64,000 bases of DNA. Origin: Lachnospiraceae bacterium M18-1. GTDB taxonomy: Bacteria > Bacillota > Clostridia > Lachnospirales > Lachnospiraceae. Position 1 is the stretch's first letter. Each line of letters starts with the position of its first letter. A model generated the notes under the pieces. The model was not told the DNA's origin and ran no database searches. It worked only from the letters and a program-made list of their open reading frames with translations. Shown here piece after piece: positions 1 through 7,518 of this stretch. The DNA is taken from NCBI GenBank assembly GCA_000403295.2, contig KE159611.1, positions 497,849 to 561,848 on the forward strand, written 5' to 3'. Both the position numbers and the translations under genes were made by a program.

Positions 1-520
1 ACCCGAGCAGCATATACCCATGCGCACAGTGCAGCTCGATCCCGTCAAAACCTGCCTGTTTTGCCTGAAAGGAAGCGTTGGCATACTGTTCGATGATGGG
101 CGGGAGTTCTTCAATCTCCAGCGCGCGGGTATCCTGCCGCATGGAATTTTTATATCCGCTGGACGACACCGGCGTAACGCCGAAAAAGGAAGAAATGCTC
201 TCCGGCCCCGGATGCGTGATCTGGGGAATGATCTTTGCGCCGTATGCATGGATCTTATCTGTAAATGCTTTGTATCCGGCGATGCTTTCCTCATCCCGGA
301 AGCATAACGTGTTGCCCAGGTAAGGCGTATTCGGATCTACACTCGTCGCGTCCGTGATGATGCATCCGACTCCGCCTTTGGCACGGGCCAGCCAGTATGC
401 CTGCTGTTCTTCGCCGGGAACTCCGCCCGGATTCCCGTATCCCAATGACATGGGTGCCATGAAGGTTCTGTTTTTCATGGTCATAGAGCCAATTGTAAAT
501 TCACTGAATAATTTTGCCAT
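1..520 (-). CDS. OYE-family NADH:flavin oxidoreductase, N-terminal part (cut by window edge)
   Basis: The reverse strand from the ATG at 518-520 gives an open frame of 173 codons to the window edge, beginning MAKLFSEFTIGSMTMKNR. This matches the N-terminal TIM barrel of the old yellow enzyme / enoate reductase family: the KNR segment, an ARAKGG segment, and a HCAHGY segment late in the barrel that carries the active-site His pair. A purine-rich GGGG ribosome site lies just upstream. The gene starts 15 bases after the stop of a second OYE-type gene, so the two are probably cotranscribed. Family members reduce activated C=C bonds (enoates, dienoyl-CoA, steroid enones such as BaiCD/BaiH substrates). 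The substrate cannot be told here, and the FAD and FeS parts lie outside the window. Confidence 0.85.
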   Translation of the reverse strand, partial: MAKLFSEFTIGSMTMKNRTFMAPMSLGYGNPGGVPGEEQQAYWLARAKGGVGCIITDATSVDPNTPYLGNTLCFRDEESIAGYKAFTDKIHAYGAKIIPQITHPGPESISSFFGVTPVSSSGYKNSMRQDTRALEIEELPPIIEQYANASFQAKQAGFDGIELHCAHGYMLLG

Positions 521-535
521 ATGTATTCCCCGCTT

Positions 536-2500
536 TCATTGATTGATCTCCAATACTGCATGGTAAGCGTCATGGATGGCATCCAATGCCATGCCCGGAG
601 CCTTCTTTGCATCCCCGATGACATAAGCCGGAATGCCAAGCTTTTGGCAGACATCCTGGAAAGCCGCTGTCTCTGCGGATTTTGTCCCCACTGCCATTAC
701 CACAATGTCCGCCTCGAAGGAAACCTCTTTTTCTCCCTGAAGGGCCACGACTCTGCCTGTCTCGACTGCTTTGCAGGTGGTATCCTTGTGGACGGTGATG
801 GGCATCTCGGAGAGTGCAAAGTTGGCTGTAATCTGACGGAGCTGCCCCAGCTCTGTAAGCACCTCAGATTTCATCTCCAAAATGTTCACCGTGATTCCTT
901 TGGATGCCAGATACTGGGCGCACTCAAAGCCCACCAGTCCGCCGCCGATCACGACCGCGCTCTGTCCCTGGACCTCTCTGCCGGAAAGCAGGTCATGGGA
1001 TTCGATCACAGACTCGCTGTTACTCCCTGCAATGTCTGGGACAATGGGCACGGAGCCTGCGGAAATGATGACCGCGTCCGGCTTCATTTCTTCAATCAGT
1101 TCCGGTTCTGCTTCCGTATTCAGATGCACCTCGATCCCCTGATCCGCTACATTTGCCACCGCCTTCTCAGCCGCATAACTGAAATCCCTTTTTCCCGGCG
1201 CAACGCCCGCAAGGACAAACTGCCCGCCAAGGCTTCCGCTTTTTTCATAGATCACAGGCTCGTTGCCCGTCTTTTTCAGATCCAGCGCCGCTTCGATCCC
1301 GGCAATGCCGCCTCCTATGATGAGCACCTTTTTGGATTTTGTGCCTGGCTTCAAGGCCGCAGCCTTTTCTTCCAGCAGGGCCGGATTTCTCATGCAGGTA
1401 ATATGCTTAACCGCCGGATTCGACAGCGAGGTATAAAAGTAATCATAACAGCCCTGGTTGCAGCCGATACAATACTTGATCTCACCTAGCCGTCCGTCCT
1501 TCGCCTTATTGCAGAAGTCCGGGTCCGCAAGCTGTGCCCGCGCCATAACGACCAGATCTGCTTTGCCGTCCTCCAGAATCTGCTCCGCAAACTCCGGTGT
1601 ATTGATCCTGCCGCAGGGCATGGTGATCATGCCGGTCTCTCTGCGGATTCTGGCAGCGTCCTCCACATTGAAGCCTTTCGGGATATCCACAGGCGCCACC
1701 TCGTAAACCGTGGCCGCGGACACGATATTTCCTCTGGAAATATTGAGGACATCCACACCGGCCTCTTTGGCGTCCCGGCAAAATTCAATGACATCATCCA
1801 CGGTCAGGCCGCCATCCAGCATATCGTCATGGCAGTCGATCCGCATCAGGAGCGGCATCCCCTCCGGCATCTTTTCGCGGATTGCCCGAATACATGCCAA
1901 CGGGAACCGCTTTCTGTTTTCAAAGCTGCCTCCCCAGTCGTCCGTTCTGTGATTTAACCCGCCGGACAGCATGGAATGGGGCAGATAATTGTGCGCACAG
2001 TGAAATTCCAGACAGTCAAAGCCTGCTTCCACCGCTCTTGCTGCCGCTGCTTTGAAGGCATCAATGACGGAATACAGCCTTTCCTCCGTGATGGCCGGCA
2101 CCGTATATTCAGCGGACAGAGGCATATCGTCGGGCAGAAGGATCTGTACCGTCTGGTCGCTTGCAACGGCAAGACCGCCCTGCCATAATTGCAGACAGGT
2201 CTTTCCCCCTGCCTCGTGAACCGCGTCATTGAGCCTGCGGAATCCCGGAATATACTTGTCGTCTGCGATGGACAAAAATCCTGACGGCGCGCTTGCCGCA
2301 TCTACGGAGGACACCTCCACCGTATTCAGTCCGCAGCCTCCCTTTGCCCGGGCCACGTGGTATGCGATCAATTTATCCGTTACGCCTTTCCCGTCCTCAC
2401 TCTCTGAGCTTTCATGCGTTCCCATGGCGCTCATGACTACACGGTTTTTCAATTCCAGTTCCCTGAGTTTGATTGGTGAAAATAATTTTTCAAATGACAT
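536..2500 (-). CDS. FAD/FMN/4Fe-4S enoate reductase (OYE family, FadH/BaiH-like)
   Basis: This 654-residue protein has the full FadH/BaiH-type architecture. An N-terminal FMN TIM barrel (about 1-340) contains HCAHNY. It is followed by a 4Fe-4S motif CIGCNQGC with a fourth Cys some 18 residues on. C-terminal FAD and NAD(P)H Rossmann folds carry GGGIAG and GGGLVG. Such enzymes take electrons from NAD(P)H through FAD and FeS to FMN and reduce an activated double bond, in the cytoplasm. The start ATG has a clear AGGAGG about 7 bases upstream. A TetR gene lies directly upstream and a second OYE gene follows after 15 bases. Length agrees with 2,4-dienoyl-CoA reductase and bile-acid BaiCD/BaiH relatives, but the sequence does not identify the substrate. 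Confidence 0.9.
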   Translation of the reverse strand: MSFEKLFSPIKLRELELKNRVVMSAMGTHESSESEDGKGVTDKLIAYHVARAKGGCGLNTVEVSSVDAASAPSGFLSIADDKYIPGFRRLNDAVHEAGGKTCLQLWQGGLAVASDQTVQILLPDDMPLSAEYTVPAITEERLYSVIDAFKAAAARAVEAGFDCLEFHCAHNYLPHSMLSGGLNHRTDDWGGSFENRKRFPLACIRAIREKMPEGMPLLMRIDCHDDMLDGGLTVDDVIEFCRDAKEAGVDVLNISRGNIVSAATVYEVAPVDIPKGFNVEDAARIRRETGMITMPCGRINTPEFAEQILEDGKADLVVMARAQLADPDFCNKAKDGRLGEIKYCIGCNQGCYDYFYTSLSNPAVKHITCMRNPALLEEKAAALKPGTKSKKVLIIGGGIAGIEAALDLKKTGNEPVIYEKSGSLGGQFVLAGVAPGKRDFSYAAEKAVANVADQGIEVHLNTEAEPELIEEMKPDAVIISAGSVPIVPDIAGSNSESVIESHDLLSGREVQGQSAVVIGGGLVGFECAQYLASKGITVNILEMKSEVLTELGQLRQITANFALSEMPITVHKDTTCKAVETGRVVALQGEKEVSFEADIVVMAVGTKSAETAAFQDVCQKLGIPAYVIGDAKKAPGMALDAIHDAYHAVLEINQ

Positions 2501-2568
2501 CTTCTTTCCTCCTACTTAATGAAACGCCCACACATTTTCATCGGCGGGCCAGTCGTCGAAAGGCTGTT

Positions 2569-3141
2569 TTAAGCCTCCTTTAAAAACATTCCCCGGAGCA
2601 TCTTGGTACAGGCATTGAACGTATCCTCATTCCATAACGACGGTTCTTCCTTCAACTTCAGGTAAATCTGGCAGGCGAAACCATAATATGCGGTTGTCAG
2701 AAGCCAGCTTGGGCTTTCTTTAAATTCTCCGTTCTCCTTGCCCTCCAGTACAATCTTTTCAATATCCGCGTAAAATTCCTTTTTACACTGCAGGGGCATG
2801 CCGCAATAAACCGGAGAGGCCGTATACAACTGCTCGATCATGGATTCCCTGGGGTGGCTCATGGAATAGCTGATGATATTGCGAAACCTCCTGCACAGCT
2901 TGTCCATGGCCGTCTTTTCCTGCTCCACCCCGAAATTGCAGGCGTCCACATCCATCTGATAACAATGCTGGTGTACCTCCTGGATCAACGCTGCTTTCGA
3001 GTCAAAGTAAAAATATAAGGTTGCCTTGGAGATACCTGCCGCATTGGCGATATCCTGCATGGATGTCAGATCCAGCCCCCGCTCGCAAAACAGCGTGATG
3101 GAGGCCTCAATAATCTCATTTTTCCGTTCCGTATGGTTCAT
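2569..3141 (-). CDS. TetR/AcrR-family transcriptional regulator
   Basis: About 190 residues. The N-terminal helix-turn-helix spans roughly residues 5-50, with the family signature AGISKATLYFYFDSKAAL. The C-terminal ligand domain is not assignable. The frame opens further upstream, but the chosen ATG at 3139-3141 (MNHTERKNE) has an AGGAGG site about 5 bases before it and places the TetR domain at the N-terminus. The gene is followed on the same strand by the two OYE-type reductases. A near-perfect palindrome sits just upstream of its ribosome site, so it probably represses itself and the reductase genes and responds to a reductase substrate. That last point is inference. Confidence 0.9.
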   Translation of the reverse strand: MNHTERKNEIIEASITLFCERGLDLTSMQDIANAAGISKATLYFYFDSKAALIQEVHQHCYQMDVDACNFGVEQEKTAMDKLCRRFRNIISYSMSHPRESMIEQLYTASPVYCGMPLQCKKEFYADIEKIVLEGKENGEFKESPSWLLTTAYYGFACQIYLKLKEEPSLWNEDTFNACTKMLRGMFLKEA

Positions 3142-3154
3142 GCATTCCTCCTTT

Positions 3155-3172
3155 CTATCGACCGGTCGGTAG
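3155..3172. promoter_or_regulatory. Candidate TetR operator palindrome
   Basis: The 18-bp sequence CTATCGACCGGTCGGTAG is palindromic around CCGG with one mismatched pair. It resembles the CGACCGGTCG-centred operators of many TetR/AcrR regulators and lies 14 bp upstream of the TetR start codon, in the leader region. The role is inferred from symmetry and position. Confidence 0.7.
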
Positions 3173-3428
3173 ATTACAAATATTTTACTATGTATGACTG
3201 CAATTGTAAAGACAATTTGACAGCAAATATTTATGGCAATCCAGGGAATCACATGTTATAATTTAGAAAAAGAGGGCGGCTTCCCCAAAACTGTGCAGGG
3301 TAATCAAAAAACGGTACATCTATATCTATGCAGGATGTAGGCGCAGAGAGTCAGCTTTTTTGCATAATCCCTATTGCAGAATAGGGCTGAGTAAATACCT
3401 GTTTACAACACAGATGGAGGAATCAAAC

Positions 3429-4406
3429 ATGATTAATACCAAACATAAGGACCGCCTGTTTTGCTTTCTATTTGGAAGGGAAGAAAATAAGAGATGGACA
3501 TTGAGCCTGTATAACGCAGTGAACCATTCCTTCCATACGGATCCGGACAGTATCCAGATTACGACAATGGAAGATATTCTTTATATGGGGATGAAAAATG
3601 ATGTTTCATTTATCATTACGGATATCATGAGCATTTATGAGCAGCAAGCCACATATAACCCCAATATGCCGGTCAGGGAACTGATGTATGCCGCAAAGCT
3701 GTACGATAAATATATCCATGAGAACAAACTGAATATCTATGGTGATACATTAGTCGCGCTTCCAATCCCTAAATTGGTCGTTTTTTATAACGGACAGGAC
3801 AATTATATGGATCGAATCCTGGAATTAAAGGATGCATTCCGGGCAGGCAAGGAGAAGCAGAATCCCGGGGATACAGAGGCAGAAGAAAGCAGGAAGCCGG
3901 ATCCAGATGGAAGAAGTAAGGAGATGGAGCCGGATATTGCAGTAAGGGTACGGATGCTCAATATCAATTACGGGCAGAATAAAGAACTGATGGATGCCTG
4001 CAAGCCTCTGGGGGAATATGCGTGGCTGATCCAGCGGATTCGGGAATACAGCAAACATAAGGATATTGAGGAGGCCGTTGATCAGGCAATCGATGAGCTT
4101 CCGGAGGACTTTGAAATCAGGCCATTTCTGGTTGGACACAGGGCGGAGGTGAAATCAATGTGTATCACAGAGTATAATGAAGAGGAAACAATGCTGCTGT
4201 TTAAGGAACAAGGAAGGGAAGAAGGCAGGGAAGAAGGCATTGGGATTGGGGAACAGAACAGGGCGAATGAGATGGCCGAACGGATGATCCGGGCGAAAGA
4301 ACCAGGGGACAAGATCGTGTTATATACCGGCCTTGGGAAGGAAGATGTAAACAAACTGGCAGGAAGCCTGAATATAATCCTTGTATGGAATACGGTTGTA
4401 GAATGA
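3429..4406 (+). CDS. Rpn-family recombination-promoting nuclease / PD-(D/E)XK transposase-like
   Basis: About 325 residues from the ATG at 3429, which has GGAGG 8 bases upstream; the frame is open further 5' without a ribosome site. The beginning (MINTKHKDRLFCFLFGREEN), the ALPIPKLVVFYNG segment, and a C-terminus with repeated GREEGREEG followed by a short helical hairpin are typical of the RpnA-like PD-(D/E)XK family that is abundant in Lachnospiraceae. In E. coli these proteins cut DNA and raise recombination independently of RecA. A C-terminal remnant of a related gene lies about 2.7 kb downstream, and repeats begin right after the stop codon, so the locus looks like a recombination-prone patch. 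Confidence 0.8.
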   Translation: MINTKHKDRLFCFLFGREENKRWTLSLYNAVNHSFHTDPDSIQITTMEDILYMGMKNDVSFIITDIMSIYEQQATYNPNMPVRELMYAAKLYDKYIHENKLNIYGDTLVALPIPKLVVFYNGQDNYMDRILELKDAFRAGKEKQNPGDTEAEESRKPDPDGRSKEMEPDIAVRVRMLNINYGQNKELMDACKPLGEYAWLIQRIREYSKHKDIEEAVDQAIDELPEDFEIRPFLVGHRAEVKSMCITEYNEEETMLLFKEQGREEGREEGIGIGEQNRANEMAERMIRAKEPGDKIVLYTGLGKEDVNKLAGSLNIILVWNTVVE

Positions 4407-4410
4407 CCCT

Positions 4411-4502
4411 GATTCACGCCCTTTGGGTGCTCCAGTAACAGTATCCAGTCCATTTTAAGCCGCCTTCGGCGGTCCTAAGCGCCAGCGACGCTTGTTTAGG
4501 AC
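4411..4502. repeat. Degenerate repeat-family copy plus hairpins
   Basis: Immediately after the Rpn stop, 4411-4439 matches the hairpin at 31039-31071 (CCCTTTGGG core ending in CAGTAAC). Next come a GCCGCCTTCGGCGG hairpin and an inverted pair GTCCTAA (4472-4478) / TTAGGAC (4496-4502). No T-run follows, so these look like REP-type hairpins rather than a clear terminator. Confidence 0.55.
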
Positions 4503-4524
4503 GGACCGGAACGGAGTGTAGACG

Positions 4525-4602
4525 GGCTGGATATTATGGCAAATGTTACTTTATTGGCCGGACGCCGTGCAGCAGGGTGCACGGCGCCGTGTAAACAATA
4601 AC
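4525..4602 (+). repeat. Left copy of a 78-bp inverted repeat flanking the AT-rich island
   Basis: Bases 4525-4602 match the reverse complement of 6881-6958 at 73 of 78 positions by direct comparison, with no gaps. The segment contains GTGCAGCAGGGTGCAC-type internal symmetry. The two copies enclose the VanZ-like, TnpV-remnant, CD3324 and DUF1062 genes. A shorter copy lies at 17989-18040. Confidence 0.85.
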
Positions 4603-4647
4603 GTCTGCAGACAGCTTTGGCGGCTGTTATTTGGATTAAATAGCGAT

Positions 4648-5145
4648 TTACATATTAGCCAAAAGTAAAATCGCAATAAATAATGTTAAAATAATTGCAC
4701 CAATAAAACTGATAATGTTTATAAATTTTATCCAGCCTGTTCTTGACACTTTTGAAATAAAAACAGCAATAGCAATTCCTGCGATCCCGCCAGATGAGTT
4801 AGAAATAATGTCTGTAATATTACTTGCCCCAATAGCAAATATAAACTGTACTATTTCAAATATAAGGCTTGTGCAAATAATAGGTATGAATTGTTTTGGC
4901 AATGACTTTTCTTCCCATAAAACATGCATAAATAAGCCGTAAGGTATAAAGGCTAACGCATTTTGAATAATCTCTCCAAAATCCATTTTTCCATTAACTA
5001 CAACTGACTGACCAAACGGAATTAAATTGATGCTTTTTATGTGTGGTAAATTTTCAAAGGAAAACTGCAGCTTAAAAATAATAATCCATGTCAAAGCAAG
5101 CAAATAAAATATCAATAATCCTAAAGTAAACCTTTTCGATTTCAC
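4648..5145 (-). CDS. VanZ-like family membrane protein
   Basis: 165 residues. The start is a GTG with a strong AAAGGAGGG five bases upstream. There are about four hydrophobic membrane segments. Family marks are the SINLIPFGQ segment, NALAFIPYGL, a SLIFEIVQF helix and TDIISNSSGG before the third segment. VanZ relatives are small membrane proteins. VanZ itself gives low-level teicoplanin resistance, but most clostridial VanZ-like proteins have no known role and this one should not be called a resistance gene. Base composition is much more AT-rich than the flanking genes, and it lies inside the inverted-repeat-bounded island, which suggests transfer. Confidence 0.85.
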   Translation of the reverse strand: MKSKRFTLGLLIFYLLALTWIIIFKLQFSFENLPHIKSINLIPFGQSVVVNGKMDFGEIIQNALAFIPYGLFMHVLWEEKSLPKQFIPIICTSLIFEIVQFIFAIGASNITDIISNSSGGIAGIAIAVFISKVSRTGWIKFINIISFIGAIILTLFIAILLLANM

Positions 5146-5225
5146 TTAAATCCCTCCTTTGACACTAATAATAATAAGTTTTATTTATTTTAATCTTTAT
5201 TATTTCTTAAATATTTCTAAAAAAT

Positions 5226-5411
5226 CTGATGGATACCATGAAATAGGCAGCCGAACAGGCAATGACAGCTGTGAAAATTCCGGATGCTGACAGGCAGACT
5301 GGTGTGACTGAGAAACTGAAAGCAGCCGATCAGATGAAATGGGTAGGACTGGCAAATAATCGTAAGACACAGGCGGAAGAAATCATTTGTGCAGAATTGA
5401 TTTACAACTAA
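5226..5411 (+). pseudogene. TnpV-like transposon protein, C-terminal remnant
   Basis: The plus-strand frame ending in TAA at 5409-5411 reads KLKAADQMKWVGLANN, then an EEIICAELIYN tail. This matches the C-terminus of the small TnpV family of transposon-encoded proteins. The frame has a TAG at 5244-5246 and no proper start or N-terminal half, so this is a broken copy. The roughly 500 bases between the VanZ-like gene and the CD3324 gene hold nothing else that I recognise. It supports a mobile-element origin for this island. Confidence 0.6.
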
Positions 5412-5658
5412 AGGCAAGGTATAATTATATATAAAATGTTCCTCATTTTCTTTTCATAAATGAATTTGAGGTTTCACCTTGTCGCGCTCTGCAATAGAAT
5501 TTTCAGTGTGGACATAAAAGGAAAGGAGGATTGGGGATTTATGCTTAATCCTATCGTTATTGTTGCGTAAGCAAGGCTATCGCAACGGCTAAAATATGAA
5601 TAGGTGTTGCAGATAGACCTTGCAGTTCCTGATAAACAAATCACATTAGGAGTGCAAA

Positions 5659-5937
5659 ATGAGTTACAAAAAAGCAACACACGTTCTGCCGCATGATTTA
5701 CTTCTGAAAGTCCAGGAATACATTGATGGAGAATTTTTGTATATCCCCAGAATTTCTGATAACAAAAAAAGCTGGGGAGAAACAACTTCAACCCGTCAGG
5801 AATTACAAGATAGAAACCACCGTATTTATAATGACTACCTTGCAGGGAAAGGAATGGATAGCCTTGCTGAAAAATATTTTCTATCTTTAAAAAGTATTCA
5901 GAGAATTATCAGGCAGTTAAAAAAAGAATATAATTGA
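5659..5937 (+). CDS. CD3324-family protein (Mor-like HTH)
   Basis: 92 residues starting MSYKKATHVLPHDLLL, with AGGAG about 6 bases before the ATG. The N-terminal half (LQEYIDGEFLYIPR-type segment, then KKSWGETT) and the C-terminal helix-turn-helix-like part (LAEKYFLSLKSIQRIIRQL) are those of the CD3324 family of small clostridial proteins related to the Mor transcription activator fold. It is probably a DNA-binding protein of unknown target. It sits between a transposon remnant and a DUF1062 gene in AT-rich DNA. Confidence 0.8.
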   Translation: MSYKKATHVLPHDLLLKVQEYIDGEFLYIPRISDNKKSWGETTSTRQELQDRNHRIYNDYLAGKGMDSLAEKYFLSLKSIQRIIRQLKKEYN

Positions 5938-6134
5938 CAGAAACGGGCTGATGTTATTTTAAAATACATCAGTCCATTTCTTATTATTATTTATAAAAAG
6001 AGTATTAGGTTTGGTTCTGTATTGTATGATGATACAATTTATTTGAAAGAAACATAGGGAGGTGATAGGTTGAAAAAATGTTGTGACAATCCGCCTTTTA
6101 GTTTTTAGATTTATGAATCAGGAGGAATTATGGA

Positions 6135-6704
6135 GTGAAAAAAATTATATGGGAAGTACAAAGTCTTTCCTTATTGCCTGTACTAAGATATTGCAAGAAA
6201 TGTGGAAGAAAAAATCTGTTTACTTGTTCACGGCAATTCCGAATAAATTCCCAACGCAGATACTTGGATATTTGGCTGATTTACAAATGTTCGGATTGCA
6301 ATTCCACATGGAAGGCTGCTGTTTATTCCCGTATTTCTCCACAAGCATTAAAGCTGGAGCTATTAGATGGATTTTACAAAAATGATAACGAACTTGTAGA
6401 AAAATATGCAATGGATAGCCAGTTTTTACAAGCGAATGGTGTGGAAGTCAGTTTGCCCAAATACTCTGTTATTGGTGATTGCTTTTCTCTAAATGAAGCC
6501 GTACAGCTTGAAATCAAAAATAAGTATTCTCTTTCTGTTAAGGTATCTTCTATTGTAAGGAACAAATTACTTTTGTCAGAAAAGGAATATCTACAACTGA
6601 TTACAAGTGGAAAAATGAAAAGTATTCCCAATCAGAATTTGAAAAAATGTAAATTGAAAAAAGGGGTTACCCTTGTTTTTGATAATGAATTACAAATGAG
6701 TTGA
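6135..6704 (+). CDS. DUF1062 domain-containing protein
   Basis: 189 residues starting at GTG 6135 with GGAGG nine bases upstream; the nearby ATG at 6130 is out of frame and stops at once. Two Cys pairs (YCKKCG near residue 20 and KCSDC near residue 52) form a probable zinc ribbon. Around them are the family segments QFRINSQRRYLDIWLIYKC and AVYSRISPQ. The C-terminal half is variable. DUF1062 has no established function, and the zinc ribbon suggests nucleic-acid or protein binding. AT-rich like its two neighbours, it lies about 180 bases before the right inverted repeat. Confidence 0.85.
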   Translation: MKKIIWEVQSLSLLPVLRYCKKCGRKNLFTCSRQFRINSQRRYLDIWLIYKCSDCNSTWKAAVYSRISPQALKLELLDGFYKNDNELVEKYAMDSQFLQANGVEVSLPKYSVIGDCFSLNEAVQLEIKNKYSLSVKVSSIVRNKLLLSEKEYLQLITSGKMKSIPNQNLKKCKLKKGVTLVFDNELQMS

Positions 6705-6880
6705 ATTAGAATTAAGAAAAATTATTTGCCAAAAAATGGCGAAAGAGATTGTTAGTAAGGGATAGTAAAACTTGAATGTATGAAAAGGAGAATTTATGAA
6801 CAGCGATGAAATCAAGCGGACACTGAAAATGAGATCGCGCAGATGTGAAAAAACGATAACAATGGGATGCCGGTGTTCAG

Positions 6881-6958
6881 GTTACTGTTCACACGGTGTC
6901 GTGCACCCTGCTGCACGGCGTCCGGCCAATAAAGTAATATTTGCCATAATATCCAGCC
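6881..6958 (-). repeat. Right copy of the 78-bp inverted repeat
   Basis: Reverse complement of 4525-4602 with five substitutions. It begins GTTACTGTTCACACGGTGTC on the plus strand. It interrupts a short frame that starts at 6796 with a good ribosome site, so it appears to have truncated a gene there. The 416 bases from 6705 to 7121 contain only this repeat, that fragment and the hairpin at 6993-7029. Confidence 0.85.
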
Positions 6959-6992
6959 TCTCGCCGAAGGCGACTTAAAATAGGCTGGATGC

Positions 6993-7029
6993 GTTACAGT
7001 TCGCGGCCGGTTGGGCCGTGAACTGTAAC
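6993..7029. repeat. Hairpin of the GTTACAGTTC repeat family
   Basis: GTTACAGTTC (6993-7002) pairs perfectly with GAACTGTAAC (7020-7029), and the loop side contains a further CGGCC/GGCCG pairing. A closely similar hairpin is at 31158-31192. No T-run follows. Confidence 0.7.
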
Positions 7030-7124
7030 TGTTCAGGAATGGCGGGTTCAATACATCGGATAACGGCTTATAGAATCAGGAGGTTTATGGTAGTATGGAA
7101 TTATAAAAATGAAGGGAAAGGTTG

Positions 7125-7355
7125 ATGGCAGACCGGACACGGTATCTGAAAGAAAATCCGAAGGGAGTGAGTGAGATGTGCCGCATCATGGAGGATATGA
7201 GGAAAGAATCCTTGAAAGAGGGAATACAGGAAGAAAAAAAGATGACAGTAATCCGAATGTTGGAGGCTGGGAAATATTTACTTGAGGAAATAGCAAATAT
7301 TTCAGGACTTTCGCTCGAAGAAGTAAACCGACTGAAAGCAGAACGAAACGCATAG
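7125..7355 (+). pseudogene. Rpn-type nuclease, C-terminal remnant
   Basis: A 76-residue frame (MADRTRYLKENPKGVSEMC, then KESLKEGIQEEKK and a LLEEIANISGLSLEEVNRL helical hairpin) corresponds to the last quarter of Rpn/PD-(D/E)XK transposase-like proteins such as the one at 3429. The nuclease core is missing. The start is unclear: TTG at 7122 or ATG at 7125, after AAGGGAAAGG. It could be expressed as a short peptide, but a truncated gene is more likely. Confidence 0.6.
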
Positions 7356-7365
7356 AGCACCATTA

Positions 7366-7409
7366 TAGAGCCAGGAATCTAAGACATAGGTTCCCGGTTC
7401 TATTTTTTT
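7366..7409 (+). terminator. Probable intrinsic terminator
   Basis: An imperfect stem pairs 7366-7380 with 7388-7402 (AGAGCC.../...GGTTCT), followed by TATTTTTTTG. It ends the Rpn-remnant transcription unit. Confidence 0.65.
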
Positions 7410-7518
7410 GTCCTGAAATGTAAATTTTTTGTGAACATAATTAAAAAGTCCTTTACAAAACGTCACTTGGAATACGGCGCTGGAATCTTAATTCCCCATC
7501 AGCTTGCCCCGGGATTTT

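Noticed and set aside
521..1489. Long plus-strand open frame (322 codons)
   Set aside because: Antisense to the OYE/FeS reductase, whose cofactor motifs are all intact. The predicted protein has a Cys/His-rich random look and no ribosome site.
6796..6978. 60-codon frame with a good ribosome site
   Set aside because: Only the first 28 codons lie outside the inverted repeat. The rest is repeat DNA read as protein. It is probably a gene start cut off by the repeat, too short to name.
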